A stretch of DNA of 64,000 nt from a virus, in IMG/VR virus record IMGVR_UViG_3300008262_000231, positions 13,248 through 77,247 of that record; one strand, 5' to 3'. Both the position numbers and the translations under genes were made by a program. This document shows positions 6,713 to 15,055 of the stretch, piece by piece. The notes below the pieces were generated by a model. The model was not told the origin of the DNA. It saw only the letters and a list, made by a program, of their open reading frames with translations, and did no database searches. Positions within the stretch are counted from its first letter, which is position 1; the number at the start of each line of letters is the position of its first letter.

Positions 6713-7255
6713 GTGAAAGTACCTCAAAGATACCTAAGTAAAAATCCCGGAGTAATGAAAAAGGAGATTAAAGAACACGGGAAGAAAAAAGATTCGGATT
6801 CTTCTGCCTATAAAGAATGGGATGCGGATTACGAGAGCGGTAAAGCTAAAAAGGGAAAAAAAGTTAAAACCACGGTAAGCAAATACACTAAAAAATATAA
6901 AGAAATGTACGGAGAAAGTAGCACACATTCTAAGCTAAATAAGATATTAGACTACGACTCTTTTTCTTCTGATCTTAGCGAGGGGAAAAGAAAATATAGT
7001 GTAAGCACCAAAGGATCCCCAGCAGATAAAGCTCTTAGAAAAAAATCGAAAAGATCAGGATTTCCTTTAGGAATATTAAAAGAGGTTTTCAGACGCGGGA
7101 AGGCCGCATGGAAGACCGGACACGTTCCCGGTACGACCCCGGACCAGTGGGCTCACGCACGAGTAAATTCATTTATAACAGGGGGTAAAACCACCAAAAT
7201 GCAGGATAAGGCTCTATATAAACAAGCCAAAAAAGCAAAAGCTGCTAAAAAATAA
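6713..7255 (+). CDS. basic DUF5824-like protein with internal tag-like segment
   Basis: A 180-residue, Lys-rich protein. Residues 1-70 are very basic. A tag-like segment follows (about 75-91, LNKILDYDSFSSDLSE then GKR). The C-terminal part (about 100-165) has the pattern KALRKKSKRSGFPLG... FRRGKAAW...GTTPDQWAHARVNSF, which matches a conserved phage domain I recognise as DUF5824-like. The start is GTG; the overlapping ATG two bases earlier is out of frame. An internal tag would let a prohead protease split the protein in two. Alternatively the segment is coincidental. The function is unknown; the basic character suggests DNA or RNA contact. Confidence 0.8.
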   Translation: MKVPQRYLSKNPGVMKKEIKEHGKKKDSDSSAYKEWDADYESGKAKKGKKVKTTVSKYTKKYKEMYGESSTHSKLNKILDYDSFSSDLSEGKRKYSVSTKGSPADKALRKKSKRSGFPLGILKEVFRRGKAAWKTGHVPGTTPDQWAHARVNSFITGGKTTKMQDKALYKQAKKAKAAKK

Positions 7256-7256
7256 T

Positions 7257-7814
7257 CTATTTATCTTTTTTAATTTTCTCGTGAGAGTCTGGAAGAATAT
7301 TGAACCCGTATTTTTTACCTAATATTATCAACAAAGGGGTAATCGGGATAGGGATAGGTATACCTTGTATTGCTATTAGAGGAATGACTTTAAGAAGATC
7401 TATAGATTGATATTTTAATAACTTTTTCTCATCATCTGTAACCTTTTCTCCCATTACCATTTTTTGGAGTATTCCTGCAGCCTCTTTAGTTTCTTTAGAT
7501 TCCCTATTTACCCCTTGCCTAATTTCTTTTACGAGATCCGATCCTTTCTTCAAAGCTTTCTGAGCGTAATCGTAAACTTTACTCTCAAAGATAAACTCTT
7601 CGAATCTTTTTATCTTATTTTCTGAAAGTTTTTGGTTTCCCTGGTGGGCTAAAGATCTTTGAGCCAATTGGGAGGTGTGTGTTTGTAACTCCTCGTGAGA
7701 ATGGTATTTCTCCTCGGAGAACTCCCCACATTTCGAACACTCCCCGTTTTTCTTGTCTAATTTAGTTCCACAGTCCCTGCAGTGGGTTCTAGTATTTCTT
7801 TCGGTCTTTTTCAA
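7257..7814 (-). CDS. zinc-ribbon, internal tag and LETM1-like domain protein
   Basis: A 185-residue protein. Residues 12-31 form a zinc ribbon (CRDCG...CSKCG). Residues about 66-78 (NKIKRFEEFIFE followed by SKV) match the tag and its cleavage site. From about residue 85 to the end is a LETM1-like region: KETKEAAGILQKM, TDDEKKLLKYQSIDLLKVIP, a Pro/Ile-rich hydrophobic stretch (GIPIPIPITPLLIILG), then YGFNILPDS. LETM1 domains in eukaryotes are linked to mitochondrial ion homeostasis; here it may bind or insert in membranes. The start is TTG at 7812-7814, one base after the upstream gene's stop, because no in-frame ATG precedes the ribbon. It is probably co-transcribed with 7816-9450. Confidence 0.78.
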   Translation of the reverse strand: MKKTERNTRTHCRDCGTKLDKKNGECSKCGEFSEEKYHSHEELQTHTSQLAQRSLAHQGNQKLSENKIKRFEEFIFESKVYDYAQKALKKGSDLVKEIRQGVNRESKETKEAAGILQKMVMGEKVTDDEKKLLKYQSIDLLKVIPLIAIQGIPIPIPITPLLIILGKKYGFNILPDSHEKIKKDK

Positions 7815-7815
7815 T

Positions 7816-9450
7816 CTATTTTGCTGCTATTAAAGCATCCAATTTTCCGATATTTTCTCCTTTATATTCTATTGCCAAAAGAAGTTTTTTGTATTGAGGT
7901 TCTGGTATATTGAATGTTTTTCCTTTTTTCTTCAGCTCTACAATATCCTCCATTTCTTTAATTATAGAAAGAGTAGTGGATTTTATTTCCTCTATATCTT
8001 TTTTAGTGTAATCCCCTTCTACAACATAATCAAATACTTCCCATGCAGCAACTGTGAAAATACCACTGAGTTTAAATTCTTTAAGAAAATCTGAAGTTGG
8101 AATTCCTCTTTCTTCTTTAACGATAAAAGAAACAATACCCGAAACTTGATCCCATTGTTCCGGCGTAACTACTCCACTGAATATACCATTTTTAATTTCT
8201 ATTAAACTTCTTACCAACGAGTTTGGAGTTAGATTTTTACTCTCCCTATAGAATTTTTCCAGAGAAAGCTTTATAGTAACCTCTTCGTCGAATTTATCTA
8301 TTATATCCTGTATCATTGCCGCTGGATATTCTAATTGCTTCAAAAATGCTGCATAGTTTATTCCGCTTTTTTGAAAGTCTCTATCGCTTCCTGAATTAGT
8401 TTTCCATGCACAGTTTTTAACAACCCCATCTTTTTTAATGGTTACGCCCAAAAGGTATTTTTTATTGGCTTTAGGAAGATTTCCATTTATGATATTTAGC
8501 TGAATAGAACCATCCCCGTAACTCCAGAAAGTAGAATCGTTATTAATACAGAAATTGGTATCCCCTGAAACTGCTCTTTGAGCTTCTGGAGTCCTAGCTG
8601 ACATCGCAAGATATTTATTTCTATTGTAAAAGATTCCAGCTCTAAGTCCTAGATCTAATATCTTTTGTGTATACTCATCTAGTCCTTTATCCCAGTTATC
8701 TACTAAATCAGAAGAATCCCTTACCAGAGTTTTGAATGCAACTTTAGGATCCTTAAATTGGGGGTATACCATTAAGTTGTCAGGAGTGTCCGAATATTTT
8801 TTACCTGTTGCTCTTTTCCATTCATTAAAAGGATATAGTGTTACTTTATTCCCGTTTTCGTCTTTTCCTTCTTTGGGTTTTAATTTATCCAAAGCTAAAG
8901 CAACCAACTCAAGTTCTTTCAATAATTTTTTGTCGGATTCATCTTTAGAAGCCGATACTTTTCTAAATTCCTCCTTCATTCTGCCTATGAATTCATCATA
9001 GAGTTTTTTAAGTTTTCTTTTAGATTGTATAGCTCTAAGATCGTCTCCTAGAACTTCATAAGAAGGTCTTTCGTCTTCTTTCGAAGGTATTATTCTAGCA
9101 TAAGCATCTACAGTCTTAAGAGGAAGCTCATTTAGATTTGCTTTTAAAGCTACTAGCATGTCATAAATACCGGTAGGATTTCCCTCCGAGTCTTTAGATT
9201 CTATTTCTTCCCAGTCAGCTCCATCTATAACATAGAATTTAGTAAGTGGGTAAACCCACCCTGGGGTCTTTTCTGATAGCTTAAGTATTTTTTGAAATTT
9301 AGGATCTCTCCATACACTCTTTTTGATCTCCTCCGGAATCTCGTTTACGTTCTTTTTTTGTTTTTCTGCATAGTCTTTAATGAGAAGTTTTTTCGCATCA
9401 GCTATATTTTCTAGTATTAAAGATGATTTTTGTAGTTCGTAGAAGTCCAT
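7816..9450 (-). CDS. large tagged protein, function unknown
   Basis: A 544-residue protein with a tag-like leader MDFYELQKSSLILE followed by NIA. The body is largely helical and charged. A conserved-looking central region (about residues 285-345) contains ARTPEAQRAVSGDTNFCINN followed by STFWSYGDGSIQLNI and a KKYLLGVTIKKDG strand, reading like an enzymatic or binding beta-domain, but I cannot name a family. There is no membrane segment. It is the first gene of the minus-strand unit that includes the LETM1-like protein, read from the palindromic promoter at 9464-9484. By its leader it may be a major cargo protein of the head. Confidence 0.75.
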   Translation of the reverse strand: MDFYELQKSSLILENIADAKKLLIKDYAEKQKKNVNEIPEEIKKSVWRDPKFQKILKLSEKTPGWVYPLTKFYVIDGADWEEIESKDSEGNPTGIYDMLVALKANLNELPLKTVDAYARIIPSKEDERPSYEVLGDDLRAIQSKRKLKKLYDEFIGRMKEEFRKVSASKDESDKKLLKELELVALALDKLKPKEGKDENGNKVTLYPFNEWKRATGKKYSDTPDNLMVYPQFKDPKVAFKTLVRDSSDLVDNWDKGLDEYTQKILDLGLRAGIFYNRNKYLAMSARTPEAQRAVSGDTNFCINNDSTFWSYGDGSIQLNIINGNLPKANKKYLLGVTIKKDGVVKNCAWKTNSGSDRDFQKSGINYAAFLKQLEYPAAMIQDIIDKFDEEVTIKLSLEKFYRESKNLTPNSLVRSLIEIKNGIFSGVVTPEQWDQVSGIVSFIVKEERGIPTSDFLKEFKLSGIFTVAAWEVFDYVVEGDYTKKDIEEIKSTTLSIIKEMEDIVELKKKGKTFNIPEPQYKKLLLAIEYKGENIGKLDALIAAK

Positions 9451-9463
9451 TTTTACTAAATTA

Positions 9464-9484
9464 TTTTTTGATATATATCAAAAA
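9464..9484. promoter_or_regulatory. palindromic bidirectional late promoter
   Basis: The segment centred on TTGATATATATCAA contains GATATATA on both strands (plus 9470-9477, minus 9479-9472). It lies exactly 21 nt from the ATG of 9499-9780 on one side and 21 nt from the ATG of 7816-9450 on the other, flanked by T-rich and A-rich runs. Confidence 0.72.
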
Positions 9485-9498
9485 TAAAATCTAAGAAT

Positions 9499-9780
9499 AT
9501 GAAAATTTACAGCTCAATAAATGAGTTTTTGGCAAATTCACCAAAACCGGGAATTAAACCGGCCGAGGTAAAGCCGGGGCCGGGGGAAAAAACTAAATAC
9601 CCATCTCCTATAAGAAGGGATAAGCCTTCAGTTAAGCCGGATACTAAAGCAGGAATAGAAACTATATTGCCAACTGCTACCGAAGAAGAGTTAATCGCAA
9701 AACTAATTAGCAATCTAAGATCTAATAAAGGAGAAATAGAAGTTAATTTATCAGCTATAAAAAATAGATACAAAAAATAA
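9499..9780 (+). CDS. small Pro/Lys-rich protein with tag-like start
   Basis: A 93-residue protein. It begins MKIYSSINEFLANSPKPG, which shares the K-I-x-x-x-I-N-E-F pattern of the tagged set, though no clear (L/I)xE-S/A site follows. Residues 15-50 are a Pro/Lys-rich linker (KPGIKPAEVKPGPGEKTKYP, then SPIRRDKPSVKP). The C-terminal 35 residues form a helical domain (TEEELIAKLISNL). The SPIRRDKPSVKP block resembles a small protein seen in other T4-like phages, function unknown to me. Promoter motif 21 nt upstream; 9791 follows 10 nt downstream. Confidence 0.75.
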   Translation: MKIYSSINEFLANSPKPGIKPAEVKPGPGEKTKYPSPIRRDKPSVKPDTKAGIETILPTATEEELIAKLISNLRSNKGEIEVNLSAIKNRYKK

Positions 9781-9790
9781 TATAAAAGGC

Positions 9791-11563
9791 ATGATTAAGA
9801 ATTTTCACGATTATTTAAATGAAGCTTCCCTAAGAAATCACCCAGCATTACCTGGAGGTAAAGAAGGAACTGATTCATATAGAAAAGAAACCGAAATATA
9901 TTCCAAAGAACAAGTAAGGGAGATAGAAAGAAGATATGGTCCAGATATGGGACGTCTACCTTCTATAGCTGCTGAAGTTCAAAGAATGCAAATGGGTCAC
10001 GAAAGAGATCTAGAGATACTAGCGGAGAAAGCTATTAGATTCTTATATGGAAGAATTATAGAAGATGTGACTTTAGATGTTAAATTTCCAGATCCAAATG
10101 AGATCAAAAAAATGATGCAAGATGTTCCTAGTAAATCTCCTAAAGAAGTACCAGAAATACCGGAATTCCAAGAACTAAAATCTAAAGAGATTATATCAGA
10201 AATCCAAAAAAGGAAAATAATCAATAATATCATGCAGGGAGAAGCGGTAAATTCTAAGAAAGCTTTGAATCTACCCGAGGTTAAACAGGGCCTTGTTAAA
10301 ATAATGGGTCAAGAAAAAGCTGATGAATACATAAGACTTCTAAATAAACTCACTGATATAGCTCAATCTTTCTATTGGATTGTTCCTGTAGAAGTACAAG
10401 AAATGATGTGGCAGACCAATAAAGGAGGAATGTCAGGAGCTGTAAAAGTAGATTGGGAGAATAAAGAGAAAAAAGACGAGGACTTAGCAAAAGATATCCT
10501 AGATGATATCGAAAAAAATGGAGCCGAGGATTTACCTAAAGAAGTTGAAGATCTTTTCTATGAAACCCAACCGACCATACATGCAAGGGGACAAGATTTT
10601 GCTATGCTCATTCACGAAACTGTAAAAGGTGTCTATGAATTAATTGGAGCTATTGCAATTCCTGAAGATGAGGAGACAGCAAAAACAGTTCTTATGAATA
10701 CGGATTCATTAGCAGATGAGATCGAGGACATTAGAAATGGTCCTAAAATGGCCGCTGATATCAGAAATTACTTGAACACATTTACAGAGATCAAGAATGA
10801 CGAGATTCCTAATCTAAGAGAACATGTAATGGGAGCTTTATTTACTTACCCTGCTCCTGAATTTAATGATATTATACTTTCCATACTATCCAATTCTGAC
10901 AAATATAGAGGAACTATACAGGAAATAATCGATGATGTAATCTCTCAAGTAAGAGAATTCGAAGCAGGAGAAGCTTTGGACGGAAACGGAATAGATAACG
11001 ACGACAATTATAATCCACAAGGAAAAACTTCAGCTCCAGAGAATACAGATTATTCCACTTTAGATGCATCCCAATTAAAAGATATTCTAAATACGATAGA
11101 TTATTCTAGCCTTTCTAAAGAAGATCTAGAGAGTTTATTGGATGCTGCTGTGAAATTCGAGTATTACGAAGAAGCTAGATCTATACATACCTACATAAAA
11201 GATCACCTAAAAGAATCTGAATTTGCAGACAGGGTTTGGGAAAAAATCCACGAGCGTGGAGGGTATCCGTCAAATCCTGATCTTTCTCGAGTTAATGAAT
11301 CCGAATCTTTCAATGATCTATATAAAGGAACTACTTTAACTATAGATGTAATAGATGGAAGAACTAGGAGTAAAAAAGGAACTATAAAGACTAGAATAAA
11401 TGAAATGGTTCTAGAAGGTAACTCTTATTTTCTGAAATGCTCAGGAGATGTTAATATAGTTTACGATAAAGACACGAAGGAATTTGTAGAAGGATATAAA
11501 CCTCAATACCTAGTTTATTCTGTAGATGAATCAAATTCGCAAATTTTGGATTTTTTAAAATAA
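9791..11563 (+). CDS. large tagged virion-type protein, function unknown
   Basis: A 590-residue acidic, mostly helical protein with one of the cleanest tags: MIKNFHDYLNE then ASL. A central region (about residues 260-290) contains QPTIHARGQDFAMLIHETVK followed by GVYELIGA, which looks conserved and reminds me of a protein in other large phages, but no enzymatic motif can be assigned; HETVK is not a zincin motif. A linker rich in D, N and G (about 395-415) separates a C-terminal helical repeat-like region (DYSTLDASQLKDILNTIDYS) and a small beta domain at the end (TIDVIDGRTRSKKGTIKTRI). It lies in one transcription unit with 9499-9780. Candidate abundant internal head protein. Confidence 0.78.
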   Translation: MIKNFHDYLNEASLRNHPALPGGKEGTDSYRKETEIYSKEQVREIERRYGPDMGRLPSIAAEVQRMQMGHERDLEILAEKAIRFLYGRIIEDVTLDVKFPDPNEIKKMMQDVPSKSPKEVPEIPEFQELKSKEIISEIQKRKIINNIMQGEAVNSKKALNLPEVKQGLVKIMGQEKADEYIRLLNKLTDIAQSFYWIVPVEVQEMMWQTNKGGMSGAVKVDWENKEKKDEDLAKDILDDIEKNGAEDLPKEVEDLFYETQPTIHARGQDFAMLIHETVKGVYELIGAIAIPEDEETAKTVLMNTDSLADEIEDIRNGPKMAADIRNYLNTFTEIKNDEIPNLREHVMGALFTYPAPEFNDIILSILSNSDKYRGTIQEIIDDVISQVREFEAGEALDGNGIDNDDNYNPQGKTSAPENTDYSTLDASQLKDILNTIDYSSLSKEDLESLLDAAVKFEYYEEARSIHTYIKDHLKESEFADRVWEKIHERGGYPSNPDLSRVNESESFNDLYKGTTLTIDVIDGRTRSKKGTIKTRINEMVLEGNSYFLKCSGDVNIVYDKDTKEFVEGYKPQYLVYSVDESNSQILDFLK

Positions 11564-11587
11564 TCCAGAAAAACCGAAAAACAAGAA

Positions 11588-11595
11588 GATATATA
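11588..11595 (+). promoter_or_regulatory. putative late promoter motif GATATATA
   Basis: GATATATA 23 nt before the ATG at 11619, the first OmpA-domain gene. Confidence 0.65.
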
Positions 11596-11618
11596 AATCA
11601 TTAAATTAAAAAAAGAAC

Positions 11619-12878
11619 ATGAAAACAAGACCAGTATTTGAAAGTTACGAAGAATTCGTATATGCAATCAAAAATGCCATTTATGAAGCCGAAACAGGAG
11701 AAGGAAGCATAGATGCTTTAAATAAACTTCTAGGCGGAGGATTAAAGATGGCAAACACAGATTTAAAAAATCTTAAAATAATTGTAGATGGTATGAACAC
11801 CATGATGACTACAGCAGCGGCTGAGGAATTTAAAGAATGGGCTCAGAATATATCCGATTATTTTAGTAAAGGGGAGGAAGGAGTAAAGCCTTCTACAGGA
11901 AATGTTGCTTTAGTAAATACCCTTGATTCGTTCGATTGGCTTGTTAACGGTACAGTTAGGGTTAAAGGAGAACCTAGAATGAATGATACCGGTAATGGAG
12001 GTCTTTACGGTACTGGATTTAGAGAAGACGATACTTCGATAAATACCCCTATATCTGATATTCTTAGAGGTATATTTGCTTACAATTTGCAAGTTCTTTC
12101 TGAAATAGTAGATAAAGCAAAATCTTCAGGTAAAGAAAAAACATGGAAACAATCCAATGGGGGTAAAAAAGGAACAGGAAAATTTGAAGGATTTTCTCCT
12201 TTTCTGTCGATAGATGAGAATTCTCTAAAAGGGGATATAATTCAAGTAGTTCCGTATACAGGTGCCGTAGGAGGTAAATCCGCTTACGAGTATGGATTTA
12301 TTTTCCCCGTATACACAGTATATAAAATATCTAAAGGATCGGGAAAAGCTTTAGGGACTGAAACTTACGAAGAAGTAATTAAACCAGCTGGAAATTCCGA
12401 AGAAATTATCGATAAACCTTACAATTCTTCGGGAGTAGATTTCTTTGCAGAAAATGCGGTAGTAATAGGAAAAGACGGAATTGCAGCTCTAAAATCTATT
12501 ATTTCTGAGTTTAACTCTATAACAACGATTAAAGTTAACGGGGGAGCATCTAGTAAACCAACTTCTAGAGCTGGAGGAAACGAGCAACTCGCTAAAGATA
12601 GACAAGCAGCAGGAATTAAAGCTTTACAGGATTTACAAAAAGCAGGAGTTGAGCAGTTGAAAGGAACTAAAATTGAAGCTGGAGAAGCTAAAGTTCAAGA
12701 TGCAGCAGAGGAAAGCGATCCTAAAAACCAACAAGTATCTTTTATTATCTCCGGTAACATTAAAACAGTAACGGGAACGGATAACAAAGAGACAATAATC
12801 CGAACAGTTAATAATTTAAAAGCTGACAGATTACAACTTAGACAGTATAACATTTATTTGGTATTTAATATAGCTTAA
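11619..12878 (+). CDS. tagged OmpA-domain protein, copy 1
   Basis: A 419-residue protein. The leader begins MKTRPVFESYEEFVYAIKNA and continues to IYE before AET, fitting the tag. Residues about 280-380 form an OmpA/MotB-like C-terminal domain: ITTIKVNGGAS, the helix GGNEQLAKDRQAAGIKALQ and the closing NQQVSFIISG, aligning with the NxxLSxxRAxAV and NRRVEL blocks of peptidoglycan-binding OmpA domains. The middle is beta-rich and Gly-rich with no family call. A phage protein carrying a peptidoglycan-binding fold and a head-targeting leader could anchor other ejected proteins at the cell wall; this is inference. Paralogous to 13574-14968, with an identical MKTRPVFES start. Confidence 0.82.
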   Translation: MKTRPVFESYEEFVYAIKNAIYEAETGEGSIDALNKLLGGGLKMANTDLKNLKIIVDGMNTMMTTAAAEEFKEWAQNISDYFSKGEEGVKPSTGNVALVNTLDSFDWLVNGTVRVKGEPRMNDTGNGGLYGTGFREDDTSINTPISDILRGIFAYNLQVLSEIVDKAKSSGKEKTWKQSNGGKKGTGKFEGFSPFLSIDENSLKGDIIQVVPYTGAVGGKSAYEYGFIFPVYTVYKISKGSGKALGTETYEEVIKPAGNSEEIIDKPYNSSGVDFFAENAVVIGKDGIAALKSIISEFNSITTIKVNGGASSKPTSRAGGNEQLAKDRQAAGIKALQDLQKAGVEQLKGTKIEAGEAKVQDAAEESDPKNQQVSFIISGNIKTVTGTDNKETIIRTVNNLKADRLQLRQYNIYLVFNIA

Positions 12879-12894
12879 TAATTTTTAAAACTAA

Positions 12895-12930
12895 AAAAAA
12901 GCCTGAGAATCTTGATTCCCAGGCTTTTTT
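12895..12930. terminator. bidirectional Rho-independent terminator
   Basis: The 11-bp arms AAAAAAGCCTG (12895-12905) and CAGGCTTTTTT (12920-12930) bracket a GAATC...ATTC inner pairing. A and T runs on both sides serve the convergent genes ending at 12878 and 12945. Confidence 0.88.
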
Positions 12931-12944
12931 ATTGGATTTTATTT

Positions 12945-13433
12945 TTAGTTATTTTCGATATATTCAGAAATTTTATTGCTTTCTTCCATGATACCTTCTC
13001 GAGTAATATTATTATCTACGATAAATCCGTATCTGATAAGCCCACCGTATTGTTCTGTAGCAACTGCTGAGAAATCGACATAGTATTTTTTAATTGTGGT
13101 TTCTCCGAAGTAAGGACTATTAAAAAGGTATGTCTTATATTCTGAAACTAATCTTTTTGCTTGATCTATTTCATTTTCTTTCAAATTGACCATTCCCCCT
13201 TTTTTAGATCCGTAGCAGATTGGATAACCTGCTTCTTCCTGTGAAGTTGCTCTTGCTGCGAAGTTATTTGTGGTATCCTCTATCATTCCTGGAAATTGGG
13301 ATAACATTTCTGATGTTAATGTCTTTTGAAATAAATCAATATCAAATCCTTTATCTGGATCTTCTACCCCTTTTGTTTGTGCATTAATTGATGTCCCTAA
13401 TGCTAACGCTAAAACTAAAACTAACTTTTTCAT
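12945..13433 (-). CDS. secreted/periplasmic protein with signal peptide, copy 1
   Basis: A 162-residue protein with a clear signal peptide: MKKLVLVLALALGTSINAQ, cut before TKG. The NAQ end is common in Flavobacteriia secreted proteins. The mature part has no recognised family. Features shared with its paralogue (15056-15532) include VEDPDKGFD, DLFQKTL, NFAARA, ENEIDQAKRLV, KKYYVDFSAVATEQYGGLIR and IVDNN. The conserved KKYY...YGGLIRYGFIVDN block suggests one compact alpha/beta fold. It has no GATATATA motif; instead CATATTTG (near TAnnTTTG) lies 37 nt upstream, as in the paralogue. It may act in the host periplasm during infection, for instance in exclusion or envelope modification. The gene could have come from a host. 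Confidence 0.82.
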   Translation of the reverse strand: MKKLVLVLALALGTSINAQTKGVEDPDKGFDIDLFQKTLTSEMLSQFPGMIEDTTNNFAARATSQEEAGYPICYGSKKGGMVNLKENEIDQAKRLVSEYKTYLFNSPYFGETTIKKYYVDFSAVATEQYGGLIRYGFIVDNNITREGIMEESNKISEYIENN

Positions 13434-13470
13434 GGCTCTTAAAAATTAAATTAATAAATTGTTTATAGAT

Positions 13471-13478
13471 CAAATATG
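13471..13478 (-). promoter_or_regulatory. possible host-type -7 box, conserved in duplicate
   Basis: CATATTTG on the minus strand (7 of 8 to TAnnTTTG) is 37 nt before the start. The same box at the same distance precedes the paralogue at 15532. Confidence 0.4.
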
Positions 13479-13533
13479 GGATATTATCTTGTAAGAAAAA
13501 AATAAAAAGATCCAAAAAAATAAAAAAAAGAAA

Positions 13534-13541
13534 GATATATA
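13534..13541 (+). promoter_or_regulatory. putative late promoter motif GATATATA
   Basis: GATATATA 32 nt before the ATG at 13574; the longest leader of the set. Confidence 0.62.
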
Positions 13542-13573
13542 ATTCAATTAATTTAAAAATTTAAAATAAAAAT

Positions 13574-14968
13574 ATGAAAACAAGACCAGTATTTGAAAGC
13601 TTTAATGATTTTGTTATTAGCTTATATAACAAAATAAATGAAGCAGAATCCAACCTAGGAAACGTAGATGCACTAAATGAATTGATAGGCGGAAAGATAA
13701 AAGATTTTTATGGGGGAAGTACGAATGCCCAATCTTCTAGAGACGTACTATCATACTTAATTTCGGGAGATGGAGAAACTTCCGTGGGACTAAATGGAAT
13801 GGTAACTGAAGCTTCTGGTAAAAGAATAGTAGCAAACGCCCAATCGATATCTTCATACCTTTCTAACAAAAAGACTGTATTTGGCCTTAATACAGATAAA
13901 AGCGCAGGTGATGATGGTGAATCTCTAATTATATCGCAAAAGCCTTTAAGCAAGTCTGGACAGGAAATGAATAGGATATATTCAGGAACAATTAAGGTTT
14001 CAGGTAATCCAGAAACCCAAGACGGAAAAACTTGGACCATAAATACTAACGAAAAAACTGTTCCTTTATCTGGCCTTTTGACTTCTATTTTTGAATATAA
14101 TTTATACGTATATTCTAGTTTTTTAAATTCTACTGCGGCAAAACAAACAAGAAAAGGGGAGGAATCATTAGATTCGGATACTCAAGTAAAAAAATTCCAA
14201 AATTTATTTAGATCCGAGGTACAGGATAAATTACTACAGCTAGACGAAAACACGCTAAGCACTGATGTTAAACAAGTAGTCGAAGCTGATTATAATTTAC
14301 TATTAGAAACGGGTAAAGCCAGCAGTGATCTAGGCGCGACTATGTCAGATCTAGACGGATCTTATCAAGCTTTAATAGCTGGATACTATATAGATGAATT
14401 TTTACCTAACCGAGGAGGATTATTAAGTCTTGAATATCTAAAAGAGATTGCTCCTCCTACAAATAAGGGAACTGAGGTAAAAGGAAAGGTATTTACTTCG
14501 CAGGGAACAAACTTCTTTGGAGAGAATAAGGTTGTAATAAGCGAAGATGGAAAAGCATCTATAGCAGGAATTATCTCTAGATTTAATTCCATATCTGAGA
14601 TAGTTGTTAACGGGGGAGCATCTAATAAAAACACTGCAAGAGAAGGAGGGAATGAAAAACTTGCAGCAGATAGGAGAGATGCAGGAATAGCACTTTTAAA
14701 AGAATTAAAAACAACAGCAAAGGTAGAACAGCTCTTAAATGCTACGATTACTCCAGGAACAGCAAAAGTTCAATCTGATTACGAACCTTCTGATGCCGAG
14801 AATCAGCAGGTAACTTTCGTAATCACTGGGGTTGAGAAAGGAAATCCTGCACAAACGGATAAGCCTGTCGTAATAGAAAAAGCATCAGAAAAAAATGCAG
14901 ATCAAGCTATTATTACTAGAGTAGTTATAGGAATAGGAATAGATGACTATGGTAAAATGACTGAATAA
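13574..14968 (+). CDS. tagged OmpA-domain protein, copy 2
   Basis: A 464-residue paralogue of 11619-12878. The leader begins MKTRPVFESFNDFVISLYNK and continues to INE before AES, a canonical site. The OmpA-like domain spans about residues 320-425: ISEIVVNGGAS, GGNEKLAADRRDAGIALLK, then NQQVTFVITG. The middle is longer than in copy 1, with an insertion of about 45 residues, and has diverged, while the leader and the OmpA core stay close. That pattern is expected if targeting and wall binding are the constrained functions. A terminator hairpin follows at 14994. Confidence 0.82.
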   Translation: MKTRPVFESFNDFVISLYNKINEAESNLGNVDALNELIGGKIKDFYGGSTNAQSSRDVLSYLISGDGETSVGLNGMVTEASGKRIVANAQSISSYLSNKKTVFGLNTDKSAGDDGESLIISQKPLSKSGQEMNRIYSGTIKVSGNPETQDGKTWTINTNEKTVPLSGLLTSIFEYNLYVYSSFLNSTAAKQTRKGEESLDSDTQVKKFQNLFRSEVQDKLLQLDENTLSTDVKQVVEADYNLLLETGKASSDLGATMSDLDGSYQALIAGYYIDEFLPNRGGLLSLEYLKEIAPPTNKGTEVKGKVFTSQGTNFFGENKVVISEDGKASIAGIISRFNSISEIVVNGGASNKNTAREGGNEKLAADRRDAGIALLKELKTTAKVEQLLNATITPGTAKVQSDYEPSDAENQQVTFVITGVEKGNPAQTDKPVVIEKASEKNADQAIITRVVIGIGIDDYGKMTE

Positions 14969-14993
14969 TTAAAAATAATCTAAAATAAAAAAT

Positions 14994-15027
14994 AAAAAAC
15001 CTAGGAATTTTAATTCCTAGGTTTTTT
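14994..15027. terminator. bidirectional Rho-independent terminator
   Basis: A near-perfect inverted repeat of 16-base arms centred on CCTAGGAATT/AATTCCTAGG with A and T runs on both sides, between convergent genes ending at 14968 and 15056. Confidence 0.9.
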
Positions 15028-15055
15028 GTGAAATAAAAAATTTAGATTGTATGAT

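Noticed and set aside
10612-10630. HETVK in 9791-11563 as a zinc protease motif
   Set aside because: The second His of HExxH is missing (HETVKG).
13708-14040. 110-residue minus-strand frame
   Set aside because: Lies inside the OmpA-domain gene on the other strand; no domain, no start signal.
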